From Flammeovirgaceae bacterium (GTDB taxonomy: Bacteria; Bacteroidota; Bacteroidia; Cytophagales; Cyclobacteriaceae), in contig JADJRT010000001.1 of NCBI GenBank assembly GCA_016712035.1, positions 868,001 to 932,000 on the forward strand: DNA of 64,000 bases, read 5' to 3'. This document shows positions 46,400-56,507 of the stretch, in pieces. The notes beneath the pieces were generated by a model. It had not been told where the DNA came from. It made no database searches and saw only the letters and a list, made by a program, of their open reading frames with translations. The stretch's first letter is position 1. Every line of letters starts with the position of its first letter. The translations under genes and the position numbers were made by a program.

Positions 46400-47773
46400 T
46401 TAGTTAAATAGATCTCCTTGATTTTTATCAGATTCAACATCCGAATAGAGCGGCAATTTATTGATTTCTTTTATTAGCAAACTATCCTGAACAGAAATAC
46501 CTTTTTGTGTGGCTTCACTTTGTATTTTCTCGGCATCCTGCTCTAATTCCTTAGTGCTGATTTGACGGGCTCTTTTTTCCTGTGGCGGATTTAATTTTTC
46601 CGACTTTTCAAATTCAGCCACTTTTTCTAAAATCTCTTTTGAGAGATCTGCTTCGCTTCGATAGACTAACTCAAAAAATTGCTTTGCGAAAAAGCCATCA
46701 ATCTGAATCCTTCGCTTCGAAAGGTGAACAAACTTTCCAATCACCCTACAAATGTTTTCCCTTTCTTCGGGGCTCAGTTGTTCTGCAAACTCATAATCTT
46801 CAATCCGCTTAAGCGTGAGAATGATAGGCTCTAAAGAATCCAGCGAAACAACAAACACAGTATAATCGCTCAACCTATATTCAAAGACTTCCAGATGTTC
46901 CAACGTATTAGTAGGTACTACGAGAAATACTTCTCTGCGAACATCTTCTTCCTTCACATACTTTATGGCGCTTTCGGCTTGCGCCTTTACATAGTTTGGA
47001 AAATTCGACAGGTCGTCATTCGCTGGACTCTTCGCATCAAAGATGATGTACTCGTCATTAATCCGCAGGGTATTATCAGGTTTTCCCTTAAAGGGAACTT
47101 TATCCACATACTCTACACCGGCTTTATTACAGATGGTTCGAATTCTGTTTTTAACTTTTTCTTCGTGGTTTATCCACGTTTCTTTAAGATTCTTGATTCG
47201 TTCAATTTCAGAAAGATTTCTTTTCGTAATTTCCTCTTCGCGGTCCTTTTGAATTTTTTCCTGAATTTGTTTCAGCGATGACACCGCGTTAGAATGTTCT
47301 TGTTTTCGAAACTCTTCATCCTTTTTCAACCGTGCGTTTTCATCTTTGATTTCCCGCAGGTCCTTTTCAAGAATTTCGATTTTTTGGCGCGTTCCCACAA
47401 GATCTGCCGATAACTCAGTTCCGCGTTTTAAAAACTGTGTGTTTCTTTCAAGCAACGAAGCCGTTTCTTTTTGTAAAGATTCAATCCGATCCGTTTGATT
47501 AGTTAAGGTGTTCTTCAAAACTTCAAGTTCGGTACTAACCCGATGGGCAGTATCCTGAAAATTCTTTGAAGTTGACTTTTCGAGCGATAGGGAGTTTTCA
47601 AGTTTACTGTTCTCAGCTTTTAAGGTCTGACTTATCGAAATAATTCGTTGTAGCTCGCCATTGGCTTCAATGAGTTGAGACTTTATCGAGCCCCATTGAA
47701 AGATTCGACCCAGAAAGCTGATCGTCTTTAGGTTTTCAAATAATCTTTTGATTGAATCGAGTGAAAATTCCAT
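46400..47773 (-). CDS. rmuC: DNA recombination protein RmuC family
   Basis: The protein has about 457 residues from the ATG at 47773. The first 200 residues are a long coiled coil (for example NTLTNQTDRIESLQKETA), followed by the RmuC nuclease-like domain: GVEYVDKVPFKGKPDNTLRI, EYIIFDAKSPAND, and VREVFLVVPTNTLEHLE. RmuC limits inversions between short repeats and has a PD-(D/E)XK-like fold. No N-terminal membrane anchor is seen, unlike many members. Confidence 0.88.
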   Translation of the reverse strand: MEFSLDSIKRLFENLKTISFLGRIFQWGSIKSQLIEANGELQRIISISQTLKAENSKLENSLSLEKSTSKNFQDTAHRVSTELEVLKNTLTNQTDRIESLQKETASLLERNTQFLKRGTELSADLVGTRQKIEILEKDLREIKDENARLKKDEEFRKQEHSNAVSSLKQIQEKIQKDREEEITKRNLSEIERIKNLKETWINHEEKVKNRIRTICNKAGVEYVDKVPFKGKPDNTLRINDEYIIFDAKSPANDDLSNFPNYVKAQAESAIKYVKEEDVRREVFLVVPTNTLEHLEVFEYRLSDYTVFVVSLDSLEPIILTLKRIEDYEFAEQLSPEERENICRVIGKFVHLSKRRIQIDGFFAKQFFELVYRSEADLSKEILEKVAEFEKSEKLNPPQEKRARQISTKELEQDAEKIQSEATQKGISVQDSLLIKEINKLPLYSDVESDKNQGDLFN

Positions 47774-47861
47774 GCCCCGCAAATACTATTTTATCTCAAC
47801 AAAGGTAATTCATTTCACTTTGGTCACAAGCCGTTGTTTAGGCGCTTTATCGTCAATTGTT

Positions 47862-47869
47862 TAACTTTG
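47862..47869 (+). promoter_or_regulatory. -7 promoter box of rocD
   Basis: TAACTTTG matches TAnnTTTG and ends 22 bases before the rocD ATG. A TTG lies 25 bases further upstream, slightly longer than ideal spacing. Confidence 0.5.
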
Positions 47870-47891
47870 AAACCCACTGAATTTCAATATT

Positions 47892-49130
47892 ATGGTAGCA
47901 ACAATTTCATCCAGCCAGGAGGCAATAGAACTAGAGGACAAGTATGGCGCACACAATTATCACCCGCTACCCGTTGTTTTGAATAAAGGGGAAGGTGTTT
48001 TTTTGTGGGATGTAGAAGGCAAACGCTACTATGATTTTCTATCAGCTTATAGTGCCGTAAATCAAGGGCACGGACATCCGCGCATTATTAATGCGTTGAT
48101 TGATCAGGCAAAAGAATTAACGCTAACCTCGCGAGCCTTTTATAACGATAAGCTTGGCGTTGCTGAAAAATATGTTTGCGAAACCTTTGGTTACGATAAG
48201 GCGCTTTTTATGAATAGCGGAGCCGAGGCCAATGAAAGCGCCATTAAGCTTGCGCGAAAGTGGGGTTATTTAAAAAAAGGAATTCTGGATAACGAAGCAA
48301 TAATTGTTGCGGTGAAAAAGAACTTTCATGGTCGTACTACAACTATTATTTCTGCATCAACCGATCCGTTGGCACGGAAAAATTTTGGCCCGTTTATGCC
48401 GGGTTTTGAAATTGTTGCTTATGACGATGTGGCGGCCTTACAACAAGCTTTAAGTAATCCCAACGTTTGTGGCTTATGGATTGAACCCATCCAGGGTGAA
48501 GCTGGGGTCTATGTTCCGCAAGAGGGCTATTTAAAATCAGCCGCAGACTTATGTAAAAAACATAATGTGTTGCTGATGATGGACGAAATTCAAACAGGGA
48601 TAGCGCGTACAGGTAAAATGTTAGCTTCCGATCATGAAAGCGTTCGGCCCGATTTATTGATTTTAGGGAAAGCCCTTTCAGGTGGCGTGTTGCCAATTTC
48701 CCTGGTTCTGGCCGATGATGAAATAATGTTATTGTTAAAACCAGGCGAGCATGGCTCAACGTTTGGAGGAAATCCTTTAGCCGCTGCTGTGGTGATGGCC
48801 GCTTTGGAGGTTGTTAAAGATGAAAATCTGGCTGCCAATGCGGAAAGGTTAGGTACGATTTTCAGAGATCGAATGAATGCGATCAAAAAGAAATCTGATA
48901 TTATTACTTTGGTTCGAGGAAAAGGTTTACTCAACGCCATTGTAATTAATGATTCGCCTCAAAGTGAAACGGCCTGGAATCTTTGTTTAAATTTTGCAGA
49001 GAAGGGACTCCTTGCTAAGCCAACTCACGGAAACATTATTCGACTGGCGCCACCGCTAGTGATCACGGACGAGCAGATGCATGAATGTTGTGATATTATA
49101 GAATCGTGTTTACTTGCTTTCAAAAAGTAA
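47892..49130 (+). CDS. rocD: Ornithine-oxo-acid transaminase
   Basis: RocD converts ornithine and 2-oxoglutarate to glutamate semialdehyde and glutamate. The intact 412-residue class III aminotransferase has KYGAHNYHPLPVVL, FLSAYSAVNQGHGHPRI, FMNSGAEANESAIKLARKWG, MMDEIQTGIARTGKM and the PLP lysine in LLILGKALSGGVLP near residue 257. GSTFGGNPLAAAV completes the signature. It is a single gene with its own promoter. Confidence 0.97.
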   Translation: MVATISSSQEAIELEDKYGAHNYHPLPVVLNKGEGVFLWDVEGKRYYDFLSAYSAVNQGHGHPRIINALIDQAKELTLTSRAFYNDKLGVAEKYVCETFGYDKALFMNSGAEANESAIKLARKWGYLKKGILDNEAIIVAVKKNFHGRTTTIISASTDPLARKNFGPFMPGFEIVAYDDVAALQQALSNPNVCGLWIEPIQGEAGVYVPQEGYLKSAADLCKKHNVLLMMDEIQTGIARTGKMLASDHESVRPDLLILGKALSGGVLPISLVLADDEIMLLLKPGEHGSTFGGNPLAAAVVMAALEVVKDENLAANAERLGTIFRDRMNAIKKKSDIITLVRGKGLLNAIVINDSPQSETAWNLCLNFAEKGLLAKPTHGNIIRLAPPLVITDEQMHECCDIIESCLLAFKK

Positions 49131-49145
49131 CACACAAACTAATTG

Positions 49146-49763
49146 CTAAGGCAAAACATTCAGTTTTCTTAAATCACTTTTTAATTGTTCAGGCGATTTA
49201 AAATGAATGCCGGGCAATCCAACCGCTTGCGCCCCCTCGATATTTCGGAGACTATCGTCAATGAACAAAGCGTTTTTTGGATTTACCTGATAGCGATCAA
49301 AGAGTATTTGATAAAACTCGGGAAAGGGCTTACGGGTTTTTTCGTGACCTGATACTACAATACCTTCAAACCAATGAAGAAATTCAAAGTTGTCTAATGC
49401 CCATGGAAATGTTTGAGCCGACCAATTAGTGAGTGCGTATAAACGATGCTGATCCTGTTCTTTAATTTGTTTTAAAATAGTTACGGTATCATGAATGGGT
49501 CCGCTGATGGTTTCCTGCCAGCGGTCGTACCATGCACGAATGGCAGCTTCATGACCTGGAAATTTTTCGAGCAGTTCATCGGTAGCTTCCTCAAAGGATC
49601 GCCCTGCATCCTGCTTTTCATTCCACTCGTGGGTGCATATGTTTTCAAGAAACCAGGTTATTTCTTCTTCCGTTTTAAAAATTTTGCGGTATAAGTGGCG
49701 TGGGTTCCAGTCGATAAGTACGGCACCTAAGTCGAAAATGATTGTGTCAAAAGTATTTTTCAT
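49146..49763 (-). CDS. HAD family phosphatase (YihX-like)
   Basis: The 205-residue HAD hydrolase has motif I IIFDLGAVLIDWNPRHLY, where the second Asp of classical HADs is replaced as in YihX-type enzymes. Motif II is YALTNWS and motif III/IV is ALFIDDSLRNIEGAQ. It probably dephosphorylates a small phosphoester such as a sugar phosphate. It is directly adjacent (no gap) to the esterase gene upstream and is probably co-transcribed with it. Confidence 0.9.
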   Translation of the reverse strand: MKNTFDTIIFDLGAVLIDWNPRHLYRKIFKTEEEITWFLENICTHEWNEKQDAGRSFEEATDELLEKFPGHEAAIRAWYDRWQETISGPIHDTVTILKQIKEQDQHRLYALTNWSAQTFPWALDNFEFLHWFEGIVVSGHEKTRKPFPEFYQILFDRYQVNPKNALFIDDSLRNIEGAQAVGLPGIHFKSPEQLKSDLRKLNVLP

Positions 49764-50585
49764 TTAGATTTTTTTTGTTTCAAAAGCCCACTTCAAAAAA
49801 TGAGGCATCGCCTCGGCCCAGGTTTTTAAATTATGTTCTCCGTCTTTTAATTCCAGGTAATGAATATCGTGAAACGGACGATAGCCTTTCTTAGTAAGCT
49901 CAACAATAAGATCTAACGTGTCGTCAATTGAATCGATAACGCCATTTTTGTTTCGATCACTGTTCTCATCTTTTAAGCTGGTTTGAAACCAAAATTTAAG
50001 ACCCGGCTTATATTTTCCTCTGCGGATTTGCTGATGCATGATACGGTCATGTTGATCGGAATAGAACCGGCTTTTCGAGTCCCGCTTCCGCCACCAAAAC
50101 GATCCGCTAAAAGCACCAACTTTTTTAAAGTAATCACCATGATGCCACGCAATATCTAAAGCGGAAAGGCCACCCAGCGAGAAGCCGGCTATGGCTCTTT
50201 GTTGAGGATCTTTAGTTAAGGCGTATTGATACTCGAGATAGGGAATCAATTCGGTCATGATAAATCGACTATAGTTTTTTGCGCGCGCACCCCGTTTCTT
50301 AAAGTCCGGTTTTCTTGCCACACCATATTCCTGCATGCGGTCTCCGGCATGTACAGCCACTACAATTACATCTTCTATGTCTTTATTATGGGTTAACTTT
50401 TCTAACATGGCTTTTAAGCCTATGGCCTCGCTGTCCTGCCCATCGTTTAAAAGCAGCAAAGGGTAGGTTTTTTCTGATTTTTTATACTGAAAGGGCAAAA
50501 AAATGTCAACAACGGTATCCCGTTCAAGTAATTTCGAATGTATATCAGTAAGTTTTTCGAGGTGATAATGATGGGTAGAAGGCAA
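49764..50585 (-). CDS. Alpha/beta hydrolase (Esterase D-like, PF00756 type)
   Basis: The 273-residue protein has the nucleophile elbow GFSLGGLSALDIAW near residue 133 and a C-terminal His in LKDGEHNLKTW, consistent with a Ser-Asp-His triad of the esterase D/Fes type. Family members hydrolyse esters, including siderophore and acyl esters. No signal peptide is seen. It is divergent from the esterase at 50684 with about 100 bases between, so a shared control region is likely and it probably belongs functionally to the amidoligase cluster. Confidence 0.88.
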   Translation of the reverse strand: MPSTHHYHLEKLTDIHSKLLERDTVVDIFLPFQYKKSEKTYPLLLLNDGQDSEAIGLKAMLEKLTHNKDIEDVIVVAVHAGDRMQEYGVARKPDFKKRGARAKNYSRFIMTELIPYLEYQYALTKDPQQRAIAGFSLGGLSALDIAWHHGDYFKKVGAFSGSFWWRKRDSKSRFYSDQHDRIMHQQIRRGKYKPGLKFWFQTSLKDENSDRNKNGVIDSIDDTLDLIVELTKKGYRPFHDIHYLELKDGEHNLKTWAEAMPHFLKWAFETKKI

Positions 50586-50683
50586 GGGATGACAAAAAGT
50601 TAATTTAGATAGTTATTTTAAAATGCATTTGCGACTTTAAGAGCAAATTCAACGGTAAAAATAGAAGTTTAATTAGAAACTGT

Positions 50684-51393
50684 ATGCCTTACGAACATTA
50701 TCACAAATGGTATTCACCACGATTGAGTCGGGATATTGAAGTATTATCTTTTGGCACGCGAGGCTATCCGGTAATTCTTTTTCCAACTTCGATGGGTCAT
50801 TTTAATGAGAACAAAGATTTCAAATTAATTGATAGCGTGTCGTGGTTTCTGGATGAGGACTTGTAAAAATTTATTGCCCCGATGGAATTGATGCATCCAG
50901 TTGGTATAATAAAAATATTCATCCGGCCGATCGGGTTCGCAATCATATGTGGTACGATGCTATGATTCTGGAGGAGTTAGTGCTGCTCGCTCAACGCGAA
51001 ACCGGTGTGGGTCGGGTGGCTACGGCTGGTTGCAGCTTTGGGGGCTATCATGCTACGAACTTTGGCTTTAAGCATCCCGAAGTGGTTAAATATATTTTTA
51101 ATATGGGCGCAGCATTCGACATCCGAGATCAGATGGATGGGTATTACGATGACAACGTGTATTTCAATAACCCACCCGATTTTATGCCAAGCGCGAATAA
51201 TCCATACTATGCCGACATGTATGTGGTACTGGGTACCGGAACCAACGATATGTGCTGGGACGCCAATGTAAAAATGGCGAACGTATTACAGAATAAAGGA
51301 ATGAATTACTGGCTGGACGTACGACACAATGCCCCGCACGATTGGCCGGCCTGGCGCGAAATGTTTCCTCATTATTTATCGTTGATTAAATGA
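50684..51393 (+). CDS. Esterase (alpha/beta hydrolase), one frame break, first gene of the amidoligase cluster
   Basis: The reconstructed protein of about 236 residues starts MPYEHYHKWYSPRLSRDIEV and has the nucleophile in TAGCSFGGYHATNFG and the likely His in RHNAPHDWPAWRE. This is a small cytoplasmic esterase family common in Bacteroidota. A base is missing near 50857, where the frame should read FLDEGLVKIYCPDGID. The stop overlaps the start of the next hydrolase (ATGA), which ties it to the operon. Confidence 0.85.
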
Positions 51394-52317
51394 GGTGGTG
51401 GTTCCTTATTATTATCTTAATTTTTTCCGTCCATGATGTCTTAGCTCGAGAGATACGTAGCAGCGAGGCCATAGAAATAGGTGGGATTAAGCAATGGATA
51501 AAATTTCAGGGAGCCGATGATCAGGCTCCGGTATTGCTTTTTTTACATGGTGGCCCTGGTAACTCTATGATGAGTTATGCGGATCGGTTCACCAAAGAAT
51601 TACAAAAGCATTTTATTGTAGTACTGTGGGATCAGCGTGAGAGTGGAAAAACAAAAGAACTTAACGGATCACCTCAGGCACTAACCGTTTCGCTTTTCAT
51701 TAACGATGCTATTGAAGTAATTCAATTTCTGTCCAATAAGTTTTTGCAAGAAAAAATTTACGTTGCCGGCCATTCGTGGGGCGGGTATCTTGGCTTGCGT
51801 GTGGCTGTTGCAAGACCTGAATTACTTAAAGGATATTTTGCCATTAGCCCGATGATAAATCAACTGGAAAGTGAACGACTTTCATTAGATGTAATGTTGG
51901 ATAAAGCAAAGGAGGAAAGTAATAGTAATGCGTTGGCAGAACTTGGTAAGGTGGAAATACCCTTTGAGAATAGCGAGCAATTGTACTATCACAGAAAATG
52001 GTTAAGTAAGTTGATGAATTCCGCTACGCCAACTCAAGAAAAAGTAGAATTATGGTCTGTAACCTGGTTGGCCCTTTTCAATGAGGCTTCTCAAACTAAT
52101 TTCTTTGCATTTGCCCCCACACTTAATTGCCCCGTTTATTTTCTCATTGGAAGCAATGATTATCAAACTTATTTTAAATTGGCAGATTCTTATTATCAAC
52201 AGGTGGTTTGCCAGGAAAAAAAAACTATATTGGTTTACTCAATCAGCGCACAGCCCAAACCTGACTGAAGCGGCAAAATTTCAGCAGGTTTTAATTAGCA
52301 TTATAAATAAAAACTAA
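51390..52317 (+). CDS. Alpha/beta hydrolase (proline iminopeptidase-like), one frame break
   Basis: The protein of about 308 residues has an N-terminal hydrophobic segment that may be a signal (WWFLIIILIFSVHDVLA). The fold is marked by LLFLHGGPGNSMMSYAD (oxyanion hole), the nucleophile in VAGHSWGGYLGLR, and the repaired C-terminal His in TQSAHSPNLTEAAKF. The break is in the A-run near 52222. HGGPG plus GHSWGG fits the proline iminopeptidase branch, so the substrate could be a small peptide, which suits the neighbouring ligases. Confidence 0.85.
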
Positions 52318-52328
52318 ACTAACGAGAT

Positions 52329-53354
52329 ATGAAAAAGATAGGAGTATTGCACGGTATGGAACGTTCTTCCCCCGATGCGTTTGTTGAAAGAATAAATAAG
52401 ATGGGTATTAAAGATATAAAAGCAGAACATGTGGTTATCGACATGGTGTCGCAAGCCGAGCCCACTGACTACGCTGTTATAATTGACCGAATTTCGCAAG
52501 ATGTGCCTTTTTATAGAGCCTATTTGAAAAACGCTGCGATCTCAGGCACCGCAGTAATTAACAATCCATTTTGGTGGAGTGCCGATGAAAAATTTTTTAA
52601 CAATGCATTGGCTGTTAAACTAGGGGTACCGGTTCCTAAAACCGTATTACTTCCTTCACACGAGCGCCCTACGGATACGGGAGAGAACTCATTCAGCAAT
52701 CTTAAATTTCCATTAAGCTGGGAAAAGATTTTCGAACATATTGGATGGCCGGCCTATATGAAACCGCATGCCGGTGGTGGTTGGAAGAGTGTTTACAAAC
52801 TCAACAATCAGGATGATTTTTTCAAAGCCTATAGCGAAACTAACCAACTGGTTATGATGCTGCAAGAGGAAATTATCTTTGAAGATTACTTCCGTTGTTA
52901 TTGCTTAGGCAGAAAGTATGTTCGCATTATGCAATACGAGCCACGCAATCCGCATCATCTTCGCTATCAAAGTAACAATGGCCCGGCTTCTGAAAAGCTA
53001 TTAAAGAAAGTTCACGATTATGTTTTAGATCTTTGTAATGCCTTGGGTTATGATTTTAATACCGTTGAGATGGCTGTGCGGAACGGTGTTCCATATGCTA
53101 TAGATTTTTGTAATCCTGCACCCGATGCAGAAGTAACTTCTGTCGGTCAGGAGAATTTTGATTGGGTAGTTGAACACGCTTCTAAGATGGCCGTTGAGCG
53201 AGCCCAATCTCAAAAACCAGGTAAGGATAATCTCACCTGGGGAACGTATGTAACTAAATCGGTAATGGCTTCTGGTGTTGCGGATGCAAAGCCCAAGGTT
53301 GTAGATAAGGTGGTACAAGAGAAGGAAACAAAATCGAAGGCAGCTAAAAAGTAG
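52329..53354 (+). CDS. ATP-grasp family ligase (first of two)
   Basis: The intact 341-residue protein has an ATP-grasp layout: a pre-grasp domain with DYAVIIDRISQDVPFYRAYL, nucleotide-binding loop PAYMKPHAGGGWKSVYK near residue 146, and Mg-binding region VEMAVRNGVPYAIDFCNPAPD near residue 250. ATP-grasp enzymes join a carboxylate to an amine or thiol through an acyl phosphate. It is RimK/glutathione-synthetase-like only in general fold, so its substrates are unknown. It lies 11 bases after the hydrolase and 23 bases before the GCS2 gene. Confidence 0.88.
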   Translation: MKKIGVLHGMERSSPDAFVERINKMGIKDIKAEHVVIDMVSQAEPTDYAVIIDRISQDVPFYRAYLKNAAISGTAVINNPFWWSADEKFFNNALAVKLGVPVPKTVLLPSHERPTDTGENSFSNLKFPLSWEKIFEHIGWPAYMKPHAGGGWKSVYKLNNQDDFFKAYSETNQLVMMLQEEIIFEDYFRCYCLGRKYVRIMQYEPRNPHHLRYQSNNGPASEKLLKKVHDYVLDLCNALGYDFNTVEMAVRNGVPYAIDFCNPAPDAEVTSVGQENFDWVVEHASKMAVERAQSQKPGKDNLTWGTYVTKSVMASGVADAKPKVVDKVVQEKETKSKAAKK

Positions 53355-53377
53355 TCTCTCTTATCAGTATCGGGCTT

Positions 53378-54474
53378 ATGGAAAAATTTACGTTGGGAGT
53401 TGAGGAAGAATACATGGTGATTGACCCGCATACACGGGAGCTGGCATCCCATGATCAGAAGATTGTTGAATTAGCATCGCATGTTATCAATGACAGTGTA
53501 AAGGCAGAAATGCATCAGGCTGTGGTAGAGGTGGGCACAGGTATCTGTAAAGACGTAACACAAGCTTATCAGGAGATTAGAGATCTTCGCAAGGTTGTGT
53601 CTGAAGTAGCCGGGACTCTTGGTCTTAAAATTGGTGCTGCCGGTACGCATCCCTTCTCTCATTGGAGCACACAATTAATTACGCCTAATCCCCGTTACGA
53701 TGAAATTGTTCAGGAGATGCAGGAGGCTGCGCGGTCAAATCTGATCTTTGGACTTCACGTGCACGTAGGCATAAAGGATAAGAATATGGCTATTCATATT
53801 CATAATACCGTTCGGTACTTCTTGCCTCACATCTATGCCCTTTCCTGTAACTCGCCTCTTTGGGAAGTGCGCAACACGGGCTTCAAATCATTTCGAACAA
53901 AAGTGTTTGATAAATTTCCGCGTACTGGTATTCCCGATCGTTTTGAAAATTGGGATGATTTTAAAAACTACGTTAACCTGCTGATCAAAACGAATTGCAT
54001 CGATAATGCAAAAAGATTTGGTGGGATGTTCGTGTGCATCCATTCTTTGATACAATTGAATTTAGAATTTGCGATGTGCCCATGCGGGTAGAAGAAACTA
54101 TTGCTATTACGGCCGTGTTTCAGGCATTGGTAGTGAAGCTCTATAAACTTCGTTTGCAAAACATGAGTTTTATTTTGTACACGCGGGCATTAATTAATGA
54201 AAATAAGTGGCGTGCATCGCGTTATGGTCTGGATGGCAGAATGATTGATTTTGGCAAACAAATAGAAGTGGATACGCGTGTATTAATCCTTGAATTACTT
54301 GACTTTGTGGATGATGTGGTGGATGATCTTGGTAGCCGAGATGCGATCAATTATATTCGCATCATCTTAGAAAAAGGTACCGGGGCAGATCGCCAATTGG
54401 CGGTGTTTAATGAAACTGGAAGTCTTGAGAAAGTGGTGGATTACATTACCGAACAAACTGTTTTTGGATTATAG
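53378..54474 (+). CDS. Carboxylate-amine ligase of the GCS2 (YbdK) family, one frame break
   Basis: The reconstructed protein of about 366 residues starts FTLGVEEEYMVIDPHTREL, the GCS2 hallmark. It also has GTHPFSHWSTQLITPNPRY, FGLHVHVGI, the repaired KIWWDVRVHPFFDTIEFR and NKWRASRYGLDG. Members form gamma-glutamyl or similar amide bonds from a carboxylate and an amine with ATP. The break is one A lost near 54012. In an organism with a bacilliredoxin it need not make glutathione. It stands between the ATP-grasp and glutamine amidotransferase genes. Confidence 0.9.
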
Positions 54475-54483
54475 CATTACAAC

Positions 54484-55322
54484 GTGTCGGAAGAGAGTAA
54501 AATAAATATTGCCATTCTTGACCTTTACGAAGGTGTTGCCAATGAGGGAATGCGCGGGGTCAGGCAACTAATCGAAGAGTTTGAAGCCGATTGTCACCTG
54601 ATGGTAAAATATCAGGTATTTGACGTTCGGTTAAAAACAGAAATTCCGGATCTAAATTTTGACCTATACATTTCTTCCGGTGGCCCTGGCAGCCCACTGG
54701 ATAGCACCGATTCTTTGTGGGAGAAAAGGTATTTCGGATTGATGGATGATATCATGCGGTACAACCGCCAACATCCGGACACTCAAAAACATGTTTTGAT
54801 GATTTGCCATAGTTTTCAGATTTTTTGTCGGTATTATGGCTATGGAATTGTTTCAAAGCGGAAGTCCACTTCGTTTGGCGTAATGCCGGTACACAAAACA
54901 TTTGAAGGCCATCACGATCCCTTGTTTCGTTCTTTAAATGATCCGTTATGGGCCGTTGACTCCGCGATTACCAGATCACGCAAGTTGATAATCAGAAGAT
55001 TGAATCGGAGGGTGGTGCTGTGTTGTGCATCGAAAAATATAGGCCACACATAGATCTCGAACGGGCTGTTATGGCAATCCGTTTTAATGAAGCATTTATT
55101 GGAATGCAATTTCATCCGGAAGCGGATGCCGTGGGTATGCGGATGTATTTGTTACGCGAACACAAAAAGGAACTGGTTATAGAAAAGCATGGCGAAAAAA
55201 AATATTGGAGTATGCTTGATCATTTAAATGATCCAGACAAAATCATGCTCACCTATTCAACTGTTGTCCCGCGCTTTCTCATGATGGCGCTGCGCCATCG
55301 CCTAAGTTCCGTTTCGTTATGA
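54484..55322 (+). CDS. Class I glutamine amidotransferase domain protein, one frame break
   Basis: The reconstructed protein of about 280 residues is GMP-synthase-type GATase: YISSGGPGSPLDS, the nucleophile in LMICHSFQIFCRYYG near residue 103, and the catalytic His-Glu in GMQFHPEADAVGM. It releases ammonia from glutamine for a partner enzyme. The partner is not fused, so the neighbouring ligases are candidates. The C missing near 54962 joins AVDS to RDYQITQVDN. GTG is the start; the stop overlaps the next ATG (ATGA). Confidence 0.88.
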
Positions 55323-56507
55323 TTGCTGTTGCCCGACAGCTTTTTAATAAGCAGTTTTCTGAACAAAAGTATCAGAAATTTCTGTCAGACCTGGATCAGG
55401 AGTTCAATTACAAGATTACCTTTCGGGTAGCCGAGAGCCCCGTGTTTGTTGGTCAAGAGTTTAAATCGAAACTTTTGAAGGCTGCTGATGAGATCATTGA
55501 TTTTATTGCGTTGCCTGATTTTAAGCAAAAGATGAAGGGGGCTCTTCCAGCAGGATTGAATGTGCCCAACGAAGATGCGCACACTATGTTTCTGGCTCTT
55601 GATTTCGCGGTTTGCAGCGAGCAGGGTGAAGTAGTTCCACGGTTAATTGAGATGCAAGGCTTCCCCTCCTTGTTTGGGTATCAGGATTTTTTAGGTAACA
55701 AATTCAGGCAGCATTATCAGATCCCTGAAAATTTAGAATTTCATTTTGGCTTATCTTCTCAGGATTATTGGGAGCAGTTGCGTAAAGCAATTGTAAAGAC
55801 TACGCACCCGAAAACGTTATCCTCCTCGAGATCGATCCGATGAAGCAAAACACGGCTATCGATTTTTTAGTTACCAAGGAGCATTTGGGCATCGAGTCGG
55901 TACATATTGGTGATGTAATTATCCGAAATAAAAAGCTGTATTATAATTTAAAGGGAACAGAGACGCCAATTCATCGAATTTATAATCGTGTAATTTTTGA
56001 TGAATTGCTTGGTAAGAAAGATTTAAAAACAAATTTTCATCTGACTGAAGATGTTGATGTAGAATGGGCGGGACATCCTAACTGGTTTTTTATATCAGCA
56101 AGTACACGATGCCATTTTTAAATAGCAGGGCAGTGCCCGAGTGCAAATTTCTGAATGAATATTCTTCTTTACCTAAGGATTTGGATCAGTATGTACTTAA
56201 ACCACTTTTCTCTTTTTCAGGAAGCGGAGTTATTTTTAATGTAACCGAGAAAGATATACTTGATATTCCTTTAAGCGAACGAAAAAACTTTTTGCTTCAA
56301 CGCAAGGTTCATTATCAACCGATCGTTCAGGCGCCCGATGGTCTCGTGAAAACGGAAATCCGGTTATTGTTTTTGTGGAATGATCAGGCCTCGCGACCAC
56401 AACTCATCACTAACCTGGCCCGGTTAAGCCGCGGTGAGATGATTGGTGTTAAATTCAATAAGGATAAAACCTGGGTAGGCGGTTCCGTTTGTTTTTTTGA
56501 ATCGTAG
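55319..56507 (+). CDS. ATP-grasp-like ligase (second of two), two frame breaks
   Basis: The reconstructed protein of about 397 residues has weak ATP-grasp features: EVVPRLIEMQGFPSLFGYQ in the first half and YVLKPLFSFSGSGVIFNVT with the ATP-binding Lys and small-residue loop in the second. Breaks lie near 55808 (CCGAAAA) and near 56092 (T-run); the repaired joins read PENVILLEIDPMKQ and FFRISKYTMPFL. It follows the amidotransferase by a four-base overlap and overlaps the next gene by one base. The order of parts is unlike the first ATP-grasp gene, so the two enzymes are not recent duplicates. Confidence 0.75.

Noticed and set aside
46400..47773. RmuC-like gene as an anti-phage defence component
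   Set aside because: It stands alone beside housekeeping genes and matches the common RmuC family.
53378..54474. Glutathione biosynthesis (gshA) assignment for the GCS2 gene
   Set aside because: YbdK-type ligases have other roles, no matching gshB is adjacent, and the window carries a bacillithiol marker.
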